Source: SpSt-333 sp964371615
GTDB lineage: Bacteria > Bacteroidota > Ignavibacteria > UBA10030 > UBA8401
Length of the DNA: 64,000 nucleotides
Assembly (NCBI GenBank): GCA_964371615.1
Contig: CAYJMS010000003.1
Span: forward strand, 496,001-560,000
Direction of reading: 5' to 3'
The notes below the pieces were generated by a model that ran no database searches, was not told the origin of the DNA, and saw only the letters and a program-made list of their open reading frames with translations. The position numbers and the translations under genes are program-made. Shown in pieces: positions 26,158-35,510 of this stretch (its first letter is position 1; each line of letters opens with the position of its first letter).

Positions 26158-26796
26158 ATGAACTTCCGGCTTCCATTTCCGACTCTCTTTTCATCCGTCC
26201 CTGATTTTGTGATGGGACTGGCCTTCCTTGCCACTTGGATCGATCCGTATTCCCTCGGCGACGGCATGATTTCGTTCGCATTGATGGTGATGCTGCTGGA
26301 ATTCATCATTATCCATTCGTCGGCTTTTATCGGCAGCATAATGTTCGGCGATGCGGATAAAAAGAAAAAAGTAATTGCAATGATCGGATTTTCGGCGTTC
26401 TATTTGATTTTTGTGCTCGCATTTTCCGTCGGTTTCAATGATTGGTGGCCGGTCATTGCATTTACAGGATTAATGCTGAACAGGCTTCTCTCCGTGATTG
26501 TGGGTGATATACCCGAAGGAGAAGAACGTGACCGGGTGAGAGGAATGTGGGCGATCAATGTTTTGTGCTATCTTGTGGGAGTTTTTGCGACAACACTTCT
26601 TCCTGTTCCGGAATTCGGCATCACACCCGACAGTATTGCGGCGGCAGGCTTAACGGGAGAAGGAATATGGATTGACGAACCGTACCGCGTACTGGCGTTC
26701 GGTTTTTTCTATTTTACCGCCGTCGGAATTTTTGAATTTTCAAACATTTGGATTCACTATAATTCACCCCAGCCACAAAAACCGTCAACACAATGA
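26158..26796 (+). CDS. Conserved integral membrane protein, unknown function
   Basis: 212 residues, about six hydrophobic helices, with a charged loop FGDADKKKK between helices 2 and 3 and GDIPEGEERDRVRG in the middle. I do not recognise a family. It begins 42 nt after the LytTR gene, possibly with its own promoter (TTCCGTATACTC ends 8 nt before the ATG), and its stop overlaps the phzF-like start by 4 bases. Confidence 0.6.
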   Translation: MNFRLPFPTLFSSVPDFVMGLAFLATWIDPYSLGDGMISFALMVMLLEFIIIHSSAFIGSIMFGDADKKKKVIAMIGFSAFYLIFVLAFSVGFNDWWPVIAFTGLMLNRLLSVIVGDIPEGEERDRVRGMWAINVLCYLVGVFATTLLPVPEFGITPDSIAAAGLTGEGIWIDEPYRVLAFGFFYFTAVGIFEFSNIWIHYNSPQPQKPSTQ

Positions 26797-27692
26797 AAAT
26801 TCATTATTATACCTGCGATGTTTTTACCGATAAACAATTCGGCGGGAACCAATTGGCAGTTATACCCGATGCGACCGGAATTCCGGAACATCTGCTGCAA
26901 TCGATCGCGCAGGAGTTTAATTTTTCGGAGACAACGTTCGTATTCCCGCCGGCGGATCCACGAAACACAAAACGTGTTCGCATTTTTACTCCGCAGGACG
27001 AATTGCCGTTTGCCGGACATCCTACCGTCGGCACTGCGGTTGTTCTGGCGGTGATCGGCGAAATTCCTATGCCGACGAGTTCTGTAAAAATAGTATTGGA
27101 AGAGGGAGTCGGTCCCGTTCCGGTGACGATTACTGCAGTGAACGGCAAACCGTCGTTTGCGCAATTGACCGCTGCAAAACCTCCGGAATTTAACAACATC
27201 GTCCCGACGGCGGAGTTGCTCGCCGCGATGTTGACCTTGTCACGGGACGATCTGGATGACGGGACTTTTGCCATTCAATTCGTATCGGTCGGATATCCGT
27301 TTCTCTATGTTGCCGTAAAAAATCGGACTGCGTTGAAGCGAATCCGCGTCAATGCAGAGGTGATGGAGAAATTGAATCTGAAGGAAGTCTATATTTTCAC
27401 GCACGATGCCGAACATCCGGACTCACACTTCCGATCGCGGATGTTTGCTCCGCTGCTGGGGATTCCCGAAGATCCTGCCACCGGCAGCGCTGCGGCATCA
27501 TTTGCCGGTTATCTTGCCCGGAGGGATCCGCTGAACACCGGAACCTTGAAATGGACCATTGAACAGGGAATTGAAATGGGCAGGCCGAGCAGATTATATG
27601 TTGAAGCGGATAAGACGGAGGGAGAAATCACGTCAATCCGTGTCGGCGGGAATGTTGTGATGATGACGGAAGGCAATCTGATTATTGATTGA
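26793..27692 (+). CDS. PhzF-family isomerase/epimerase-like protein
   Basis: 299 residues with the two diaminopimelate-epimerase-like halves of the PhzF family: GGNQLAVIPDA, FNFSETTFVFPP (catalytic Glu in SET), LPFAGHPTVGTA and EDPATGSAAASFAGYL. PhzF itself isomerises a phenazine precursor, but most homologues are in organisms without phenazine genes and act on unknown substrates; no phz genes are present here. Start overlaps the upstream membrane protein (ATGA). Confidence 0.9.
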   Translation: MKIHYYTCDVFTDKQFGGNQLAVIPDATGIPEHLLQSIAQEFNFSETTFVFPPADPRNTKRVRIFTPQDELPFAGHPTVGTAVVLAVIGEIPMPTSSVKIVLEEGVGPVPVTITAVNGKPSFAQLTAAKPPEFNNIVPTAELLAAMLTLSRDDLDDGTFAIQFVSVGYPFLYVAVKNRTALKRIRVNAEVMEKLNLKEVYIFTHDAEHPDSHFRSRMFAPLLGIPEDPATGSAAASFAGYLARRDPLNTGTLKWTIEQGIEMGRPSRLYVEADKTEGEITSIRVGGNVVMMTEGNLIID

Positions 27693-27757
27693 CAGTGTGA
27701 TACAATGAGTATGTATTTATCAGAAGAGACAACGATGATAAACGAAAGGATTTTCCG

Positions 27758-27958
27758 ATGAAAAAATCGACCAAGTTCTTTATACTGACCACCATTGTAA
27801 ATATCGTATTGTCTGTAATAATTATTTTTACTTCATTTCTGAAAGAAGTTCCCATTATCGATATTGCGACATTCTATGCAACCGCCTTCGGAGCGGGCGC
27901 ATCGGTGGCAGCAATAGCGGCAAGTATGATGTTTAAACAGAAAATGATCAACGAATGA
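27758..27958 (+). CDS. Small two-helix membrane protein
   Basis: 66 residues; two hydrophobic segments (about 8-27 and 37-58) joined by a short loop, ending MMFKQKMINE. An ATGATAAACGAAAGGA leader gives a plausible AAAGGA ribosome site. No family recognised. It may be a real small protein because its codon use and hydrophobic pattern are coherent. Confidence 0.5.
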   Translation: MKKSTKFFILTTIVNIVLSVIIIFTSFLKEVPIIDIATFYATAFGAGASVAAIAASMMFKQKMINE

Positions 27959-27986
27959 CCGCTGCACCATACTGCACTCTTCGGTC

Positions 27987-28496
27987 TCATCTTCTGCGCT
28001 GATAGTGAATGCGCCAGACCGTGGTCCAGGTTTGTCCTCCGTCTCTTGAATGCGTCCAGTCCCACACCAGTGAATCGTGCGTGATTGAATGAAAGATCAT
28101 CTTTTGCAGGATTGTTGTACCGTCCCGCACGAGTTTCCGTTCAAAGTACCGGCGAACGCCGTCGCTGCCGCCGGTGAACGGCATATATCCACCCGAATTA
28201 TCCACCCACGTTTGTTTCCATGTTGCGGTGTGCACCTCTAACAGTGAAACGCTCTGCCCCTTGAAGCCCGCATTGGCTCCGGTCGTGATCGCGAAGTCTT
28301 CCCGGATCACCCTGTTATCCAGGATCCTGGTGATGCTGTTGGTACCGTATTCCTTGACCGAATCTTTTCCATACCACCACAGATCCCATTCGCCGACCCA
28401 GAAGTCGAACAGCGTTGAATCCGTTGCGGACTGCTGTGTGTACGCGCTCTGAGAGAACAGTACTCCGCAAATCAAAATACCATACAATACATTCAT
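27987..28496 (-). CDS. Secreted DUF1579-like protein
   Basis: 170 residues from the ATG at 28496 (AGGAG 7 nt upstream; the longer frame is discarded). Signal peptide ends near SAYTQQ. The motif LFDFWVGEWDLWWYG followed by repeated aromatic beta-strands (GVRRYFERKLV, DSLVWDWTHSRDGGQTW) is typical of the DUF1579 calycin-like barrel, which may bind a small hydrophobic ligand. Last gene of the leftward glgA-carbonic anhydrase group. It is convergent with the small membrane gene, with 28 nt between them. Confidence 0.6.
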   Translation of the reverse strand: MNVLYGILICGVLFSQSAYTQQSATDSTLFDFWVGEWDLWWYGKDSVKEYGTNSITRILDNRVIREDFAITTGANAGFKGQSVSLLEVHTATWKQTWVDNSGGYMPFTGGSDGVRRYFERKLVRDGTTILQKMIFHSITHDSLVWDWTHSRDGGQTWTTVWRIHYQRRR

Positions 28497-28548
28497 ACAA
28501 TGCTCCTGCAAATAAGTGAAGGCGGGAATCCGGCTGACGGAGAACCGA

Positions 28549-29094
28549 TCACCGTGTTGGCAGAAAATGATGCGCAAAGAGATCGACCAGGCGTTGTCTG
28601 GTGGGGAATGACGTCGCTGCAATCGCCGCAAAGAGCGCGGCAGTGACGCCGTTGAGCAGGAATTCGGGATGTGTAGGAGCGTGACCCCAGACGATCGACA
28701 AAAGACAAATGACAAGACCGTAGATTGCGGTCCCTTCATACATCGCCATACGAATGATCTGTGCTGTGATGATCCTACCGGTGATTACCGATGCCAGATC
28801 CTCGCTGGAAAGATTGTCCCTTTCGTTCTGCAGCGTTAATTGTTTTCGGAAAATCAGCGGTGCAACGGTATAGATTGTCATTGCCATAATCCCGTGCACG
28901 CCGCTTAACAGCAGCAGGATTCCCGTTCCTTCGGATGGTTCCTGGTGTGTTTCGGTCAAAACAAAGGCGATGGCGATAGAAAAAAGAAGGACCCCTGAGA
29001 CCAGTGCGCCGTAGACGATCTGTAGTGTGCGAACCCTATGATCAGGAAGAGATCGCTCGAATTCAGAACGGGAGATCGTGGTGGAATATTTCAT
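28549..29094 (-). CDS. Four-helix membrane protein coupled to carbonic anhydrase
   Basis: 181 residues from the ATG at 29094. Helices at about 25-47, 58-80, 112-135 and 140-160. No known motif. Its start codon overlaps the carbonic anhydrase stop by one base (TGATG), so its translation is probably coupled to that enzyme. A role in bicarbonate/CO2 or proton movement would be a guess from context only. Confidence 0.6.
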   Translation of the reverse strand: MKYSTTISRSEFERSLPDHRVRTLQIVYGALVSGVLLFSIAIAFVLTETHQEPSEGTGILLLLSGVHGIMAMTIYTVAPLIFRKQLTLQNERDNLSSEDLASVITGRIITAQIIRMAMYEGTAIYGLVICLLSIVWGHAPTHPEFLLNGVTAALFAAIAATSFPTRQRLVDLFAHHFLPTR

Positions 29095-29750
29095 CAATGC
29101 TTTCCTTTGGATAGAAGTGAGATGGCAGCATCGTGAATAGGAAACATCTCATCCGCATTGTTCGTCGACACCCCAAGATCCCGGATCAATCCGTCCTTCA
29201 GACCGTAGATCCAGCCATGGACATGCAACGATTGTCCGCGGGCCCAGGCATCCTGCACGATGGTCGTTTCGCAGACATTGATCACCTGTTCGATGACATT
29301 CAATTCGCATAACCGGTCGACTTGATCATGGAAATCCTTCTCGCCGGCGACGATCTGCTGATGGATGTGATGAATATCCTGAATGTGCCGCAGCCAATTG
29401 TCGATCAGTCCAAATCTCCGTTTTTGGAGAGCAGCATGCACTCCGCCGCATCCGTAATGACCGCACACAATGATATGCTTGACCTTCAGGACATCCACCG
29501 CGTACTGGATTACCGACAGACAGTTGAGATCGGTATGGACCACGACATTGGCGACATTCCGATGCACGAACAGCTCACCCGGCAGCAGGTCCACGATCTC
29601 GTTTGCCGGCACGCGGCTGTCCGAGCAGCCGATCCATAGGTATTCGGGACTCTGTTGCTGAGAGAGACGGTGAAAGAACGCCGGATCGTTTTTATTGACC
29701 TTGGCCGACCATTGTTTGTTTTTTTCCAGCAGATGTTGTAGAGTTTTCAT
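29094..29750 (-). CDS. can: Beta-class carbonic anhydrase
   Basis: 218 residues, cytoplasmic. Zinc ligands C42, H98 and C101 with the catalytic dyad D44/R46: CSDSRVPANEI, FVHRNVANVV and CGHYGCGG. Interconverts CO2 and bicarbonate. The gene begins 6 nt after glgA and runs straight into a membrane protein gene. No regulatory site recognised. Confidence 0.95.
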   Translation of the reverse strand: MKTLQHLLEKNKQWSAKVNKNDPAFFHRLSQQQSPEYLWIGCSDSRVPANEIVDLLPGELFVHRNVANVVVHTDLNCLSVIQYAVDVLKVKHIIVCGHYGCGGVHAALQKRRFGLIDNWLRHIQDIHHIHQQIVAGEKDFHDQVDRLCELNVIEQVINVCETTIVQDAWARGQSLHVHGWIYGLKDGLIRDLGVSTNNADEMFPIHDAAISLLSKGKH

Positions 29751-29756
29751 GGATTA

Positions 29757-31223
29757 TTATTGTCGTTTGGCAATCGCTTTATTATACAATTCAACATATC
29801 GCCGGGCGGAATGCTGCCACGAGAAATCCCGTGTCATCCCGTTACGTTGTATCGCTTTCCATTCCGCAGGTTTGTGAAACGTTTCAATTGCTCTCTGTAC
29901 GGTATGAACCAATGCATTCCCGGAAATATTTTTGAATGCAAAGCCGTTGCCGGTTTCCTGGCCGTACGACTGCTGCTCGTGCCAATCCTGAACGGTATCG
30001 GCCAAACCGCCGGTCTGACGGACGACCGGAATCGTGCCGTACCGAAGCGAATACATCTGATTTAATCCGCACGGCTCATAATGCGATGGCATTACGAAGA
30101 TATCCGCTCCCGCTTCAATCAAATGCGCCAGTTCATTGTTAAATCCGATATAACACCAGCATTTCGACGGAAAGGCCGTACTCATCGCTGTAAAGAGTTG
30201 TTCGTACTTTTCATCGCCGCTGCCGAGAATAATCCACTGCGCGTCGAGCGACAGTAGATCGTCAATCGCTTCGGCGACAATGTCGAATCCCTTTTGTGCT
30301 ACCAGCCGGGAGATACTGCCCATCAACGGTACCTGCTCATCAAACGGAATCGTCGTCTTTCCGAGCAGGAACTTCTTGTTCAGTAACTTTCCGCTCATAT
30401 CGTCCGCCGAATAGCGGAACGGCAGAATCGCGTCCGTTGACGGATCCCATTCCTCCGTGTCGATGCCGTTCAGAACGCCGAACAAATCGGCATCCCGCAG
30501 TCTCAGAATATCCTGCATTCCTGCACCCTGTGCTTCGGTGAGGATCTCCCGGGAATACGATTCGCTGACGGTGCTGATGATGTCGGAAAAAATAATTCCC
30601 GCTTTCATCATGCAGACTGTATTATTGAATTCAAGAGGGCCGTACGGATAGTACAGATCCGGTCGCAGTTCTCCTTTTTTCAGCGTCTCTTGAGAAAATC
30701 GTCCCTGATATCCGATGTTATGGATAGTGAAGAGAAAAGCGGTGCGTTCGAACAATTTATCCCACCCGTAATTATCTCTCACTAGCAACGGCATCAATCC
30801 GGTCTGCCAATCATTGCAATGAACGACATCCGGCGCCCACCGGAGACGCTGCAATGTTTCGATCACTCCCTTGTTGAACAAAATCCACCGTTCGTCCTCA
30901 TCGGTATCGTCGGTGTAGATCCGGCCGCGATGGAAATAGTCCGGACAATCAATGAAATAAACGGGAACGGATGTTTTAGGAATCGTTGTGGTATGTACCG
31001 TCACCGTCCGGAGCGCTTCCGCAATGCGTATCTCTATTTCACCGATATTGGGACAATGGTGTATCTCAAAATTTTGAACATCGATTGTATCAAATTTCGG
31101 TATAAAGACATTGACTTCGATGCCAAGTGCCGCAAGATATTTCGGCAATGCACCGATAACATCGGCAAGGCCGCCCGTTTTGGCGAATGGGGCACATTCC
31201 GAAGCAATAATGGCAATTTTCAT
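29757..31223 (-). CDS. glgA: Glycogen (starch) synthase
   Basis: 488 residues, GT5 family, GT-B fold. The N-terminal ADP-glucose motif KTGGLADV (K15-V22) is intact; the C-terminal Rossmann domain has SRLVAQKGFDI and the nucleotide-sugar motif PSHYEPCGLNQMYSLRYGT with the family Glu. It extends alpha-1,4-glucan from ADP-glucose. No other glycogen genes are nearby; instead it is followed by carbonic anhydrase at 6-nt spacing. Confidence 0.95.
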   Translation of the reverse strand: MKIAIIASECAPFAKTGGLADVIGALPKYLAALGIEVNVFIPKFDTIDVQNFEIHHCPNIGEIEIRIAEALRTVTVHTTTIPKTSVPVYFIDCPDYFHRGRIYTDDTDEDERWILFNKGVIETLQRLRWAPDVVHCNDWQTGLMPLLVRDNYGWDKLFERTAFLFTIHNIGYQGRFSQETLKKGELRPDLYYPYGPLEFNNTVCMMKAGIIFSDIISTVSESYSREILTEAQGAGMQDILRLRDADLFGVLNGIDTEEWDPSTDAILPFRYSADDMSGKLLNKKFLLGKTTIPFDEQVPLMGSISRLVAQKGFDIVAEAIDDLLSLDAQWIILGSGDEKYEQLFTAMSTAFPSKCWCYIGFNNELAHLIEAGADIFVMPSHYEPCGLNQMYSLRYGTIPVVRQTGGLADTVQDWHEQQSYGQETGNGFAFKNISGNALVHTVQRAIETFHKPAEWKAIQRNGMTRDFSWQHSARRYVELYNKAIAKRQ

Positions 31224-31320
31224 ATCGATCGTTTCACGATTGGTACAATATGAAAAAGGAGAGTCGAAAAAGCCAGTACCGGATACGTATTAATTTCGTC
31301 CTTCAGAATAGGCGCATTCC

Positions 31321-32220
31321 TTATTCCGGATTGTGCCATTGTTTCGTCATATCCATCCAACAGACAAGTCCGCGCCATCGGCCGTAACGGGCATACTGTT
31401 TTTCGATCACGGCATCGGAGACGGTGCGTCCGTTCTTATGGATCGTCGAGAATTGTGATCGTATCCAGGAATCGATTGAAAGAAAATCATAATGACCGAG
31501 CAGTTTCAGCAAATTACCGGCGGCATAATGCCCGACACCTTTTATCGTTCTGAGAAAGGTATACATCTCTTCGGTGGTCATGTCCGCTGTGCGGAGATGT
31601 TCGACCGATAGTTCTCCCGTTGCGATTCTTTCCGAAAACTCCAGCAGGTATGGAGCGCGATATCCCGAGGAGGTCTCTCTTCTCAGCCATCGTTCCGATT
31701 GTGCGGCGATTGCGTCGGGAGTCGGAAATGAAAACATGCCGTTTCGAACGGGCGTACCTAGTTTTGTTGTCAGATGTGTAATGATGATTTTGGTCAACGA
31801 CCAACTGCAGTTGGTGGTGCAGATCATTTTTATGATATCTTCGAACATCGTTGCCGAGCGAAGCATCCGGCCGCCGCCGGTCCGCGGAATCCATCGCAGC
31901 CCGATTTCCTGTCGGCATAATGAGTAGAAGGCATCGAGAGACTCATCCAGTCGGAATATGGAACGAACGCGTCCCTTGATCAACGTCCGTTCGACAGTAC
32001 TCAACGGACGAGAAGTGTCGACCGCGATAATCAAACGGCCGTGGTGATGAGTAATGAATACCGGAACATGTTTTTTCGGAGAGAGCGAGATGATTGAACG
32101 GAGTGCCGCACCGTCGCTGCCGACGGAAAACGGCTGCAAGTCGGACCATCCATGGCTGTAGACGACGGCACGGAATGAAAATCCTCCGGGGGTCGGTATG
32201 GTGTACAGCGCTCTGGTCAT
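31321..32220 (-). CDS. HhH-GPD DNA glycosylase (3-methyladenine glycosylase-like)
   Basis: 299 residues from the ATG at 32220; an in-frame ATG at 32253 would overlap the upstream gene by 23 nt and is also possible. The helix-hairpin-helix and catalytic Asp are seen in KGVGHYAAGNLLKLLG ... LSIDSWIRSQF. The N-terminal half resembles the AlkA/OGG1-like beta domain (MICTTNCSWSLTKIII in the middle is the interdomain helix). Removes alkylated or oxidised bases in base-excision repair; the lesion preferred cannot be told. It lies 10 nt behind the M1-like gene. Confidence 0.82.
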   Translation of the reverse strand: MTRALYTIPTPGGFSFRAVVYSHGWSDLQPFSVGSDGAALRSIISLSPKKHVPVFITHHHGRLIIAVDTSRPLSTVERTLIKGRVRSIFRLDESLDAFYSLCRQEIGLRWIPRTGGGRMLRSATMFEDIIKMICTTNCSWSLTKIIITHLTTKLGTPVRNGMFSFPTPDAIAAQSERWLRRETSSGYRAPYLLEFSERIATGELSVEHLRTADMTTEEMYTFLRTIKGVGHYAAGNLLKLLGHYDFLSIDSWIRSQFSTIHKNGRTVSDAVIEKQYARYGRWRGLVCWMDMTKQWHNPE

Positions 32221-32230
32221 TGGCAATCGC

Positions 32231-34276
32231 TTAATGGATCCCGTACCAAACATCGTCGCCGGAGATGAACGGTACGCGAAGATATTTTTCCGCTTCGACG
32301 ATCACCGCTGCATAGAGAGAAGGATTTTTTCTTCCTTCTTCCGCCGCCCGCTCATACATTACAAGAGCTTCCGGCCGGTTTCCTTCCATTTCAATGATAT
32401 TGGCATATCGCACGAGACTGAGTAACGGATACAGGGACGATTCATCTACGGAGTTGGACTGCATGGCTTTGATAAAGTATTCTTTTGCCTGATCCAAATC
32501 ACCGCCGACAACAGCAATTGCACCGAGAGAATAATATGCAATCGGCGCAGAACCGGTCGCGTTGACCGGATCCAATTCCAGTGTCAACACCGCTTCCCTC
32601 GTCGCCATCGCAATATTTCTGTCCAGCACACGATATAATTGCGATGATCGTGCGTGGGCAAGGATGCGGAAATCCAGAACCCACCGCAGGACGGAAAAAT
32701 GAGGATCAATTTCCACGTTTTTTGGCGGTGAAGAAAATGTAAATGTAAAGGTATGCGATGCCTGATCGACAATAACCCGTTTCGGTACAGTCTTATTGCC
32801 GATGGAGAACGAGAGTGTGATCGGTATGGAAAACAGATCACCGCGCTGTTCGACGGAGACGGTAGTGAGAGCAACTCCGCGCATCGTATTTTCTGTTTTC
32901 CACCGCATCGCCAGCTCCGGTACGCTGGATCGATCCAGCCATTGGCGGAAGAATTGCTCCAGAGACGAACCATATTCCTGCTCGCACAGCATTTGAAATT
33001 CGTGAATCCCCGCTGACGCAGCAGCAGTGCTGTGATAAAATTCGGCAATCACCGAATTAAATGACTGAGTGCCGAGCAATTGTTCGAGCATCAGAAACAC
33101 ATAGCGTCCTTTGGAGGAAAGCATTTGCGATCCATACGGATGCACGGCTTGTCCGGCAGATAACGGCATTGACGGATAGAAACTCAGTGCCGTAAACATA
33201 AGGTCGAGCCGTTCACGCCGATCGATAGCGGGATCATCGTAACGCTCCATGATAAATCTGCTCGCCAAAAATCCGGCCCACCCATGGTCAAATAATGGGA
33301 TCGAATCCTTGATGGGGGGACAAAACCGGCGCGCTAATTCAATCAACCACCGGTTTCTGCCGGTCCGGAAAAAGACCGTCGAGTCATACACAGTAGAGGC
33401 GGGAGAATTACGGCTGATTGCGCAGTTGCCCGTTCGGAGCATCACATCCTGTGTCTGATTCTCTCCAAGCACAACAAAACGCTGTGAGAACTCCCCGGAA
33501 TATTTTCCGGTCACTCTCTGAAAATACACGGCAGCGTCGGTCAGGTATGTCAGAAGTGAATCGGCAAAACGCGGGTGAAACCGCGATGCCGTGATGAAGA
33601 GGGATATGGACAACAAGGAGTCCGGACTCACTCTCGTCAGTTCGGTAAAGGAAACAGAACCGGCAAGCGTAAAGAAATCCTGCAGATCGACCGGATCCAT
33701 TCGGGACGCTTCCCAGAGCGTTCCTAATTCACCCGCCGGAGAAGCAGTCAATGGAATTCCGCCGATCACCATAAAATTTGACGGAACGGTACAGCGCATC
33801 GATACACGTGATGCGGTAGCATGATCGAATTGCGGCAGCCATGTATCATCAGAGGAGTACGGTAGCACAAACTCCCGTGTATTGAGAAATATCGGCGATA
33901 AGGAGGACGTATCGAAGGATGTTTCGAATTCGATCTTCACCAGAAACGTATCGTTGCGAAAACGATAGGAGGGAAGCTCTACGGCATGTGCAAAAAATGT
34001 TTTAATGAGCGGAATCGGCTCATGGGAATACCGATCGTCGTCGATATCCCGCACTGCTATAATCTCTATTGCGGAGGGAACGGTAAATCGGAACACGAGC
34101 AGTGAATCCGTCGTCACCTGCAGCCAAACCGACGCGGTGCCGCTGATCTTGTCGGCGCTTTCATTTATCGCCGCATCGACGGAATATTCCAGAATGCGCA
34201 CGTCGGATTGTTGCTCTCCGTATACCGGAATACACAATAGCAACACAAGTATAGAATGCAGCAAAAACCGATTCAT
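32231..34276 (-). CDS. Secreted M1 aminopeptidase-like protein without zinc site, TPR tail
   Basis: 681 residues with a signal peptide (1-20). The overall plan follows M1 peptidases: N-terminal beta saddle (about 25-215), thermolysin-like helical part (about 225-470), later beta domain and a short TPR-like tail (about 590-660, YYSLGAIAVVGGDLDQAKEYFIKA). Where M1 enzymes have HExxH this protein has I312-E-L-A-R316 in RWLIELARRF, and the WxNEG motif reads FDHGWAGF. All three zinc ligands are missing, so it is probably not a peptidase; it could bind peptides or serve as a scaffold. The ATG overlaps the next upstream gene (ATGA). Confidence 0.7.
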   Translation of the reverse strand: MNRFLLHSILVLLLCIPVYGEQQSDVRILEYSVDAAINESADKISGTASVWLQVTTDSLLVFRFTVPSAIEIIAVRDIDDDRYSHEPIPLIKTFFAHAVELPSYRFRNDTFLVKIEFETSFDTSSLSPIFLNTREFVLPYSSDDTWLPQFDHATASRVSMRCTVPSNFMVIGGIPLTASPAGELGTLWEASRMDPVDLQDFFTLAGSVSFTELTRVSPDSLLSISLFITASRFHPRFADSLLTYLTDAAVYFQRVTGKYSGEFSQRFVVLGENQTQDVMLRTGNCAISRNSPASTVYDSTVFFRTGRNRWLIELARRFCPPIKDSIPLFDHGWAGFLASRFIMERYDDPAIDRRERLDLMFTALSFYPSMPLSAGQAVHPYGSQMLSSKGRYVFLMLEQLLGTQSFNSVIAEFYHSTAAASAGIHEFQMLCEQEYGSSLEQFFRQWLDRSSVPELAMRWKTENTMRGVALTTVSVEQRGDLFSIPITLSFSIGNKTVPKRVIVDQASHTFTFTFSSPPKNVEIDPHFSVLRWVLDFRILAHARSSQLYRVLDRNIAMATREAVLTLELDPVNATGSAPIAYYSLGAIAVVGGDLDQAKEYFIKAMQSNSVDESSLYPLLSLVRYANIIEMEGNRPEALVMYERAAEEGRKNPSLYAAVIVEAEKYLRVPFISGDDVWYGIH

Positions 34277-34680
34277 AATTCGAACGGACAATCGATGTCC
34301 ATCTCAAAAATGGTGGATGTATTGACGTAAATAATCGCAGGACTGTTGGACGGCAGTTGAATAAACCAATCCCCCTTGGTATTTCTCACAACGGTACCGA
34401 ACAATTTCCGCAAACGCAACTGCGAAAATTTTTCCCAGAAAACCCATCCGAAATACGCCGTTGATCCCTCGAGATAAAACGCCGGCAGTCGTTCGCCCGG
34501 CTGTACTGTGATTTCGCCGACGGTGGAGGGATTGAATCCATGCCTCAGTAATGATTTGATAAAGTAATCGGTGAGATCAATGCCGTCGTGAATCAACTCA
34601 TGCCGCGCACGCTTCACAGTACGCCCCAGGATGATATCGTCCAATGCCTCGCGGACCGATGATGTAAGAGAGCGGTTCAT
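34273..34680 (-). CDS. Conserved protein of unknown function
   Basis: 135 residues, soluble, no signal peptide. N-terminal helices (SSVREALDDIILGRTVKRARHELIHDG, about 5-33) and a beta-rich C-terminal part ending FEMDIDCPFEL. I do not recognise it. Overlaps both neighbours by 4 bases (ATGA at each end), so it is made together with the alpha/beta hydrolase before it and the M1-like protein after it. Confidence 0.65.
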   Translation of the reverse strand: MNRSLTSSVREALDDIILGRTVKRARHELIHDGIDLTDYFIKSLLRHGFNPSTVGEITVQPGERLPAFYLEGSTAYFGWVFWEKFSQLRLRKLFGTVVRNTKGDWFIQLPSNSPAIIYVNTSTIFEMDIDCPFEL

Positions 34681-35510
34681 TGCCGAAGGAACGACCGAAG
34701 TGTATTGAAAAACAATTCAGGTTCATCGAGCCACGGAAAATGTCCGGACCCGTCCATCATAATGAGGCGGGCATTCGGTATCTTTTCCGCCATGACCCGG
34801 CTCCACTCCGGTGAAACATGGACATCGTGTTTTCCGCCGACAATGAGTGAGGGGAGAGAGATTTCATGCAATCGTTGCTGAATATCGTAGCGTTGAAGTT
34901 CCGTCGTAACAAAGTACTGATTTCTCTTTGCATTGAAGTCGGTGGCAGCAAAGATCCCGTCGATGACCGCACGCGCCGATTCCGACTGGACGTCATATTG
35001 GTAAATTGCACGGTTGAATGCTTTCACGCGTTCGGCATGCGGCAACGAACGGATCTCTTTCGACAGCTGATCGTACTGCGGATACAGCGGATGAGAGGGA
35101 TCGCGGAATGTCCCTTTATGAAATTTGCCGGTAGGGGCAGAGCAGACAACAATCAGTTTATTGACGCTCTGTTGATGTGCGAGTGTATATTCCAGCGCAG
35201 TCCATCCGCCGGCAGATTGTCCCATAATGTTCCATCGGTCGATGCCGAGGTTTTTTCGCAATGCTTCTATATCGCGGACAAGCGTCGGAATACCGTATTC
35301 ACTTTTCTCTAATACATCGCCGGAAAGGCCGGTGCCGCGGGGATCGAACCGGATCAGCGAGAAATCTTTCGCCAGTTCATCCATCGAAGTCCAGCGATGG
35401 CCGTCGACACCCCAGGAGACGGGACAAATGAGCAGTGGTTCTCCGCTACCGGATACGGTATAATGGATACGGGTTGAATTAACTGTACAATACTGCGATC
35501 CGTTTGTCAT
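34677..35510 (-). CDS. Alpha/beta hydrolase, proline-iminopeptidase-like
   Basis: 277 residues from the ATG at 35510; an upstream extension would run into the divergent lipocalin gene. Oxyanion region GVDGHRW, FDPRGTGLS, nucleophile elbow GQSAGG, acid GGKHDVHVSP and histidine DGSGHFPWLDEP: the full Ser-Asp-His triad. Closest in style to proline iminopeptidase and related esterases. Cytoplasmic by absence of a signal peptide. First gene of a translationally coupled trio. Confidence 0.85.
   Translation of the reverse strand: MTNGSQYCTVNSTRIHYTVSGSGEPLLICPVSWGVDGHRWTSMDELAKDFSLIRFDPRGTGLSGDVLEKSEYGIPTLVRDIEALRKNLGIDRWNIMGQSAGGWTALEYTLAHQQSVNKLIVVCSAPTGKFHKGTFRDPSHPLYPQYDQLSKEIRSLPHAERVKAFNRAIYQYDVQSESARAVIDGIFAATDFNAKRNQYFVTTELQRYDIQQRLHEISLPSLIVGGKHDVHVSPEWSRVMAEKIPNARLIMMDGSGHFPWLDEPELFFNTLRSFLRQ

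Noticed and set aside
26793..27692. Phenazine biosynthesis
   Set aside because: Only a PhzF-family protein is present, a family much wider than phenazine producers; no other phz gene lies nearby.
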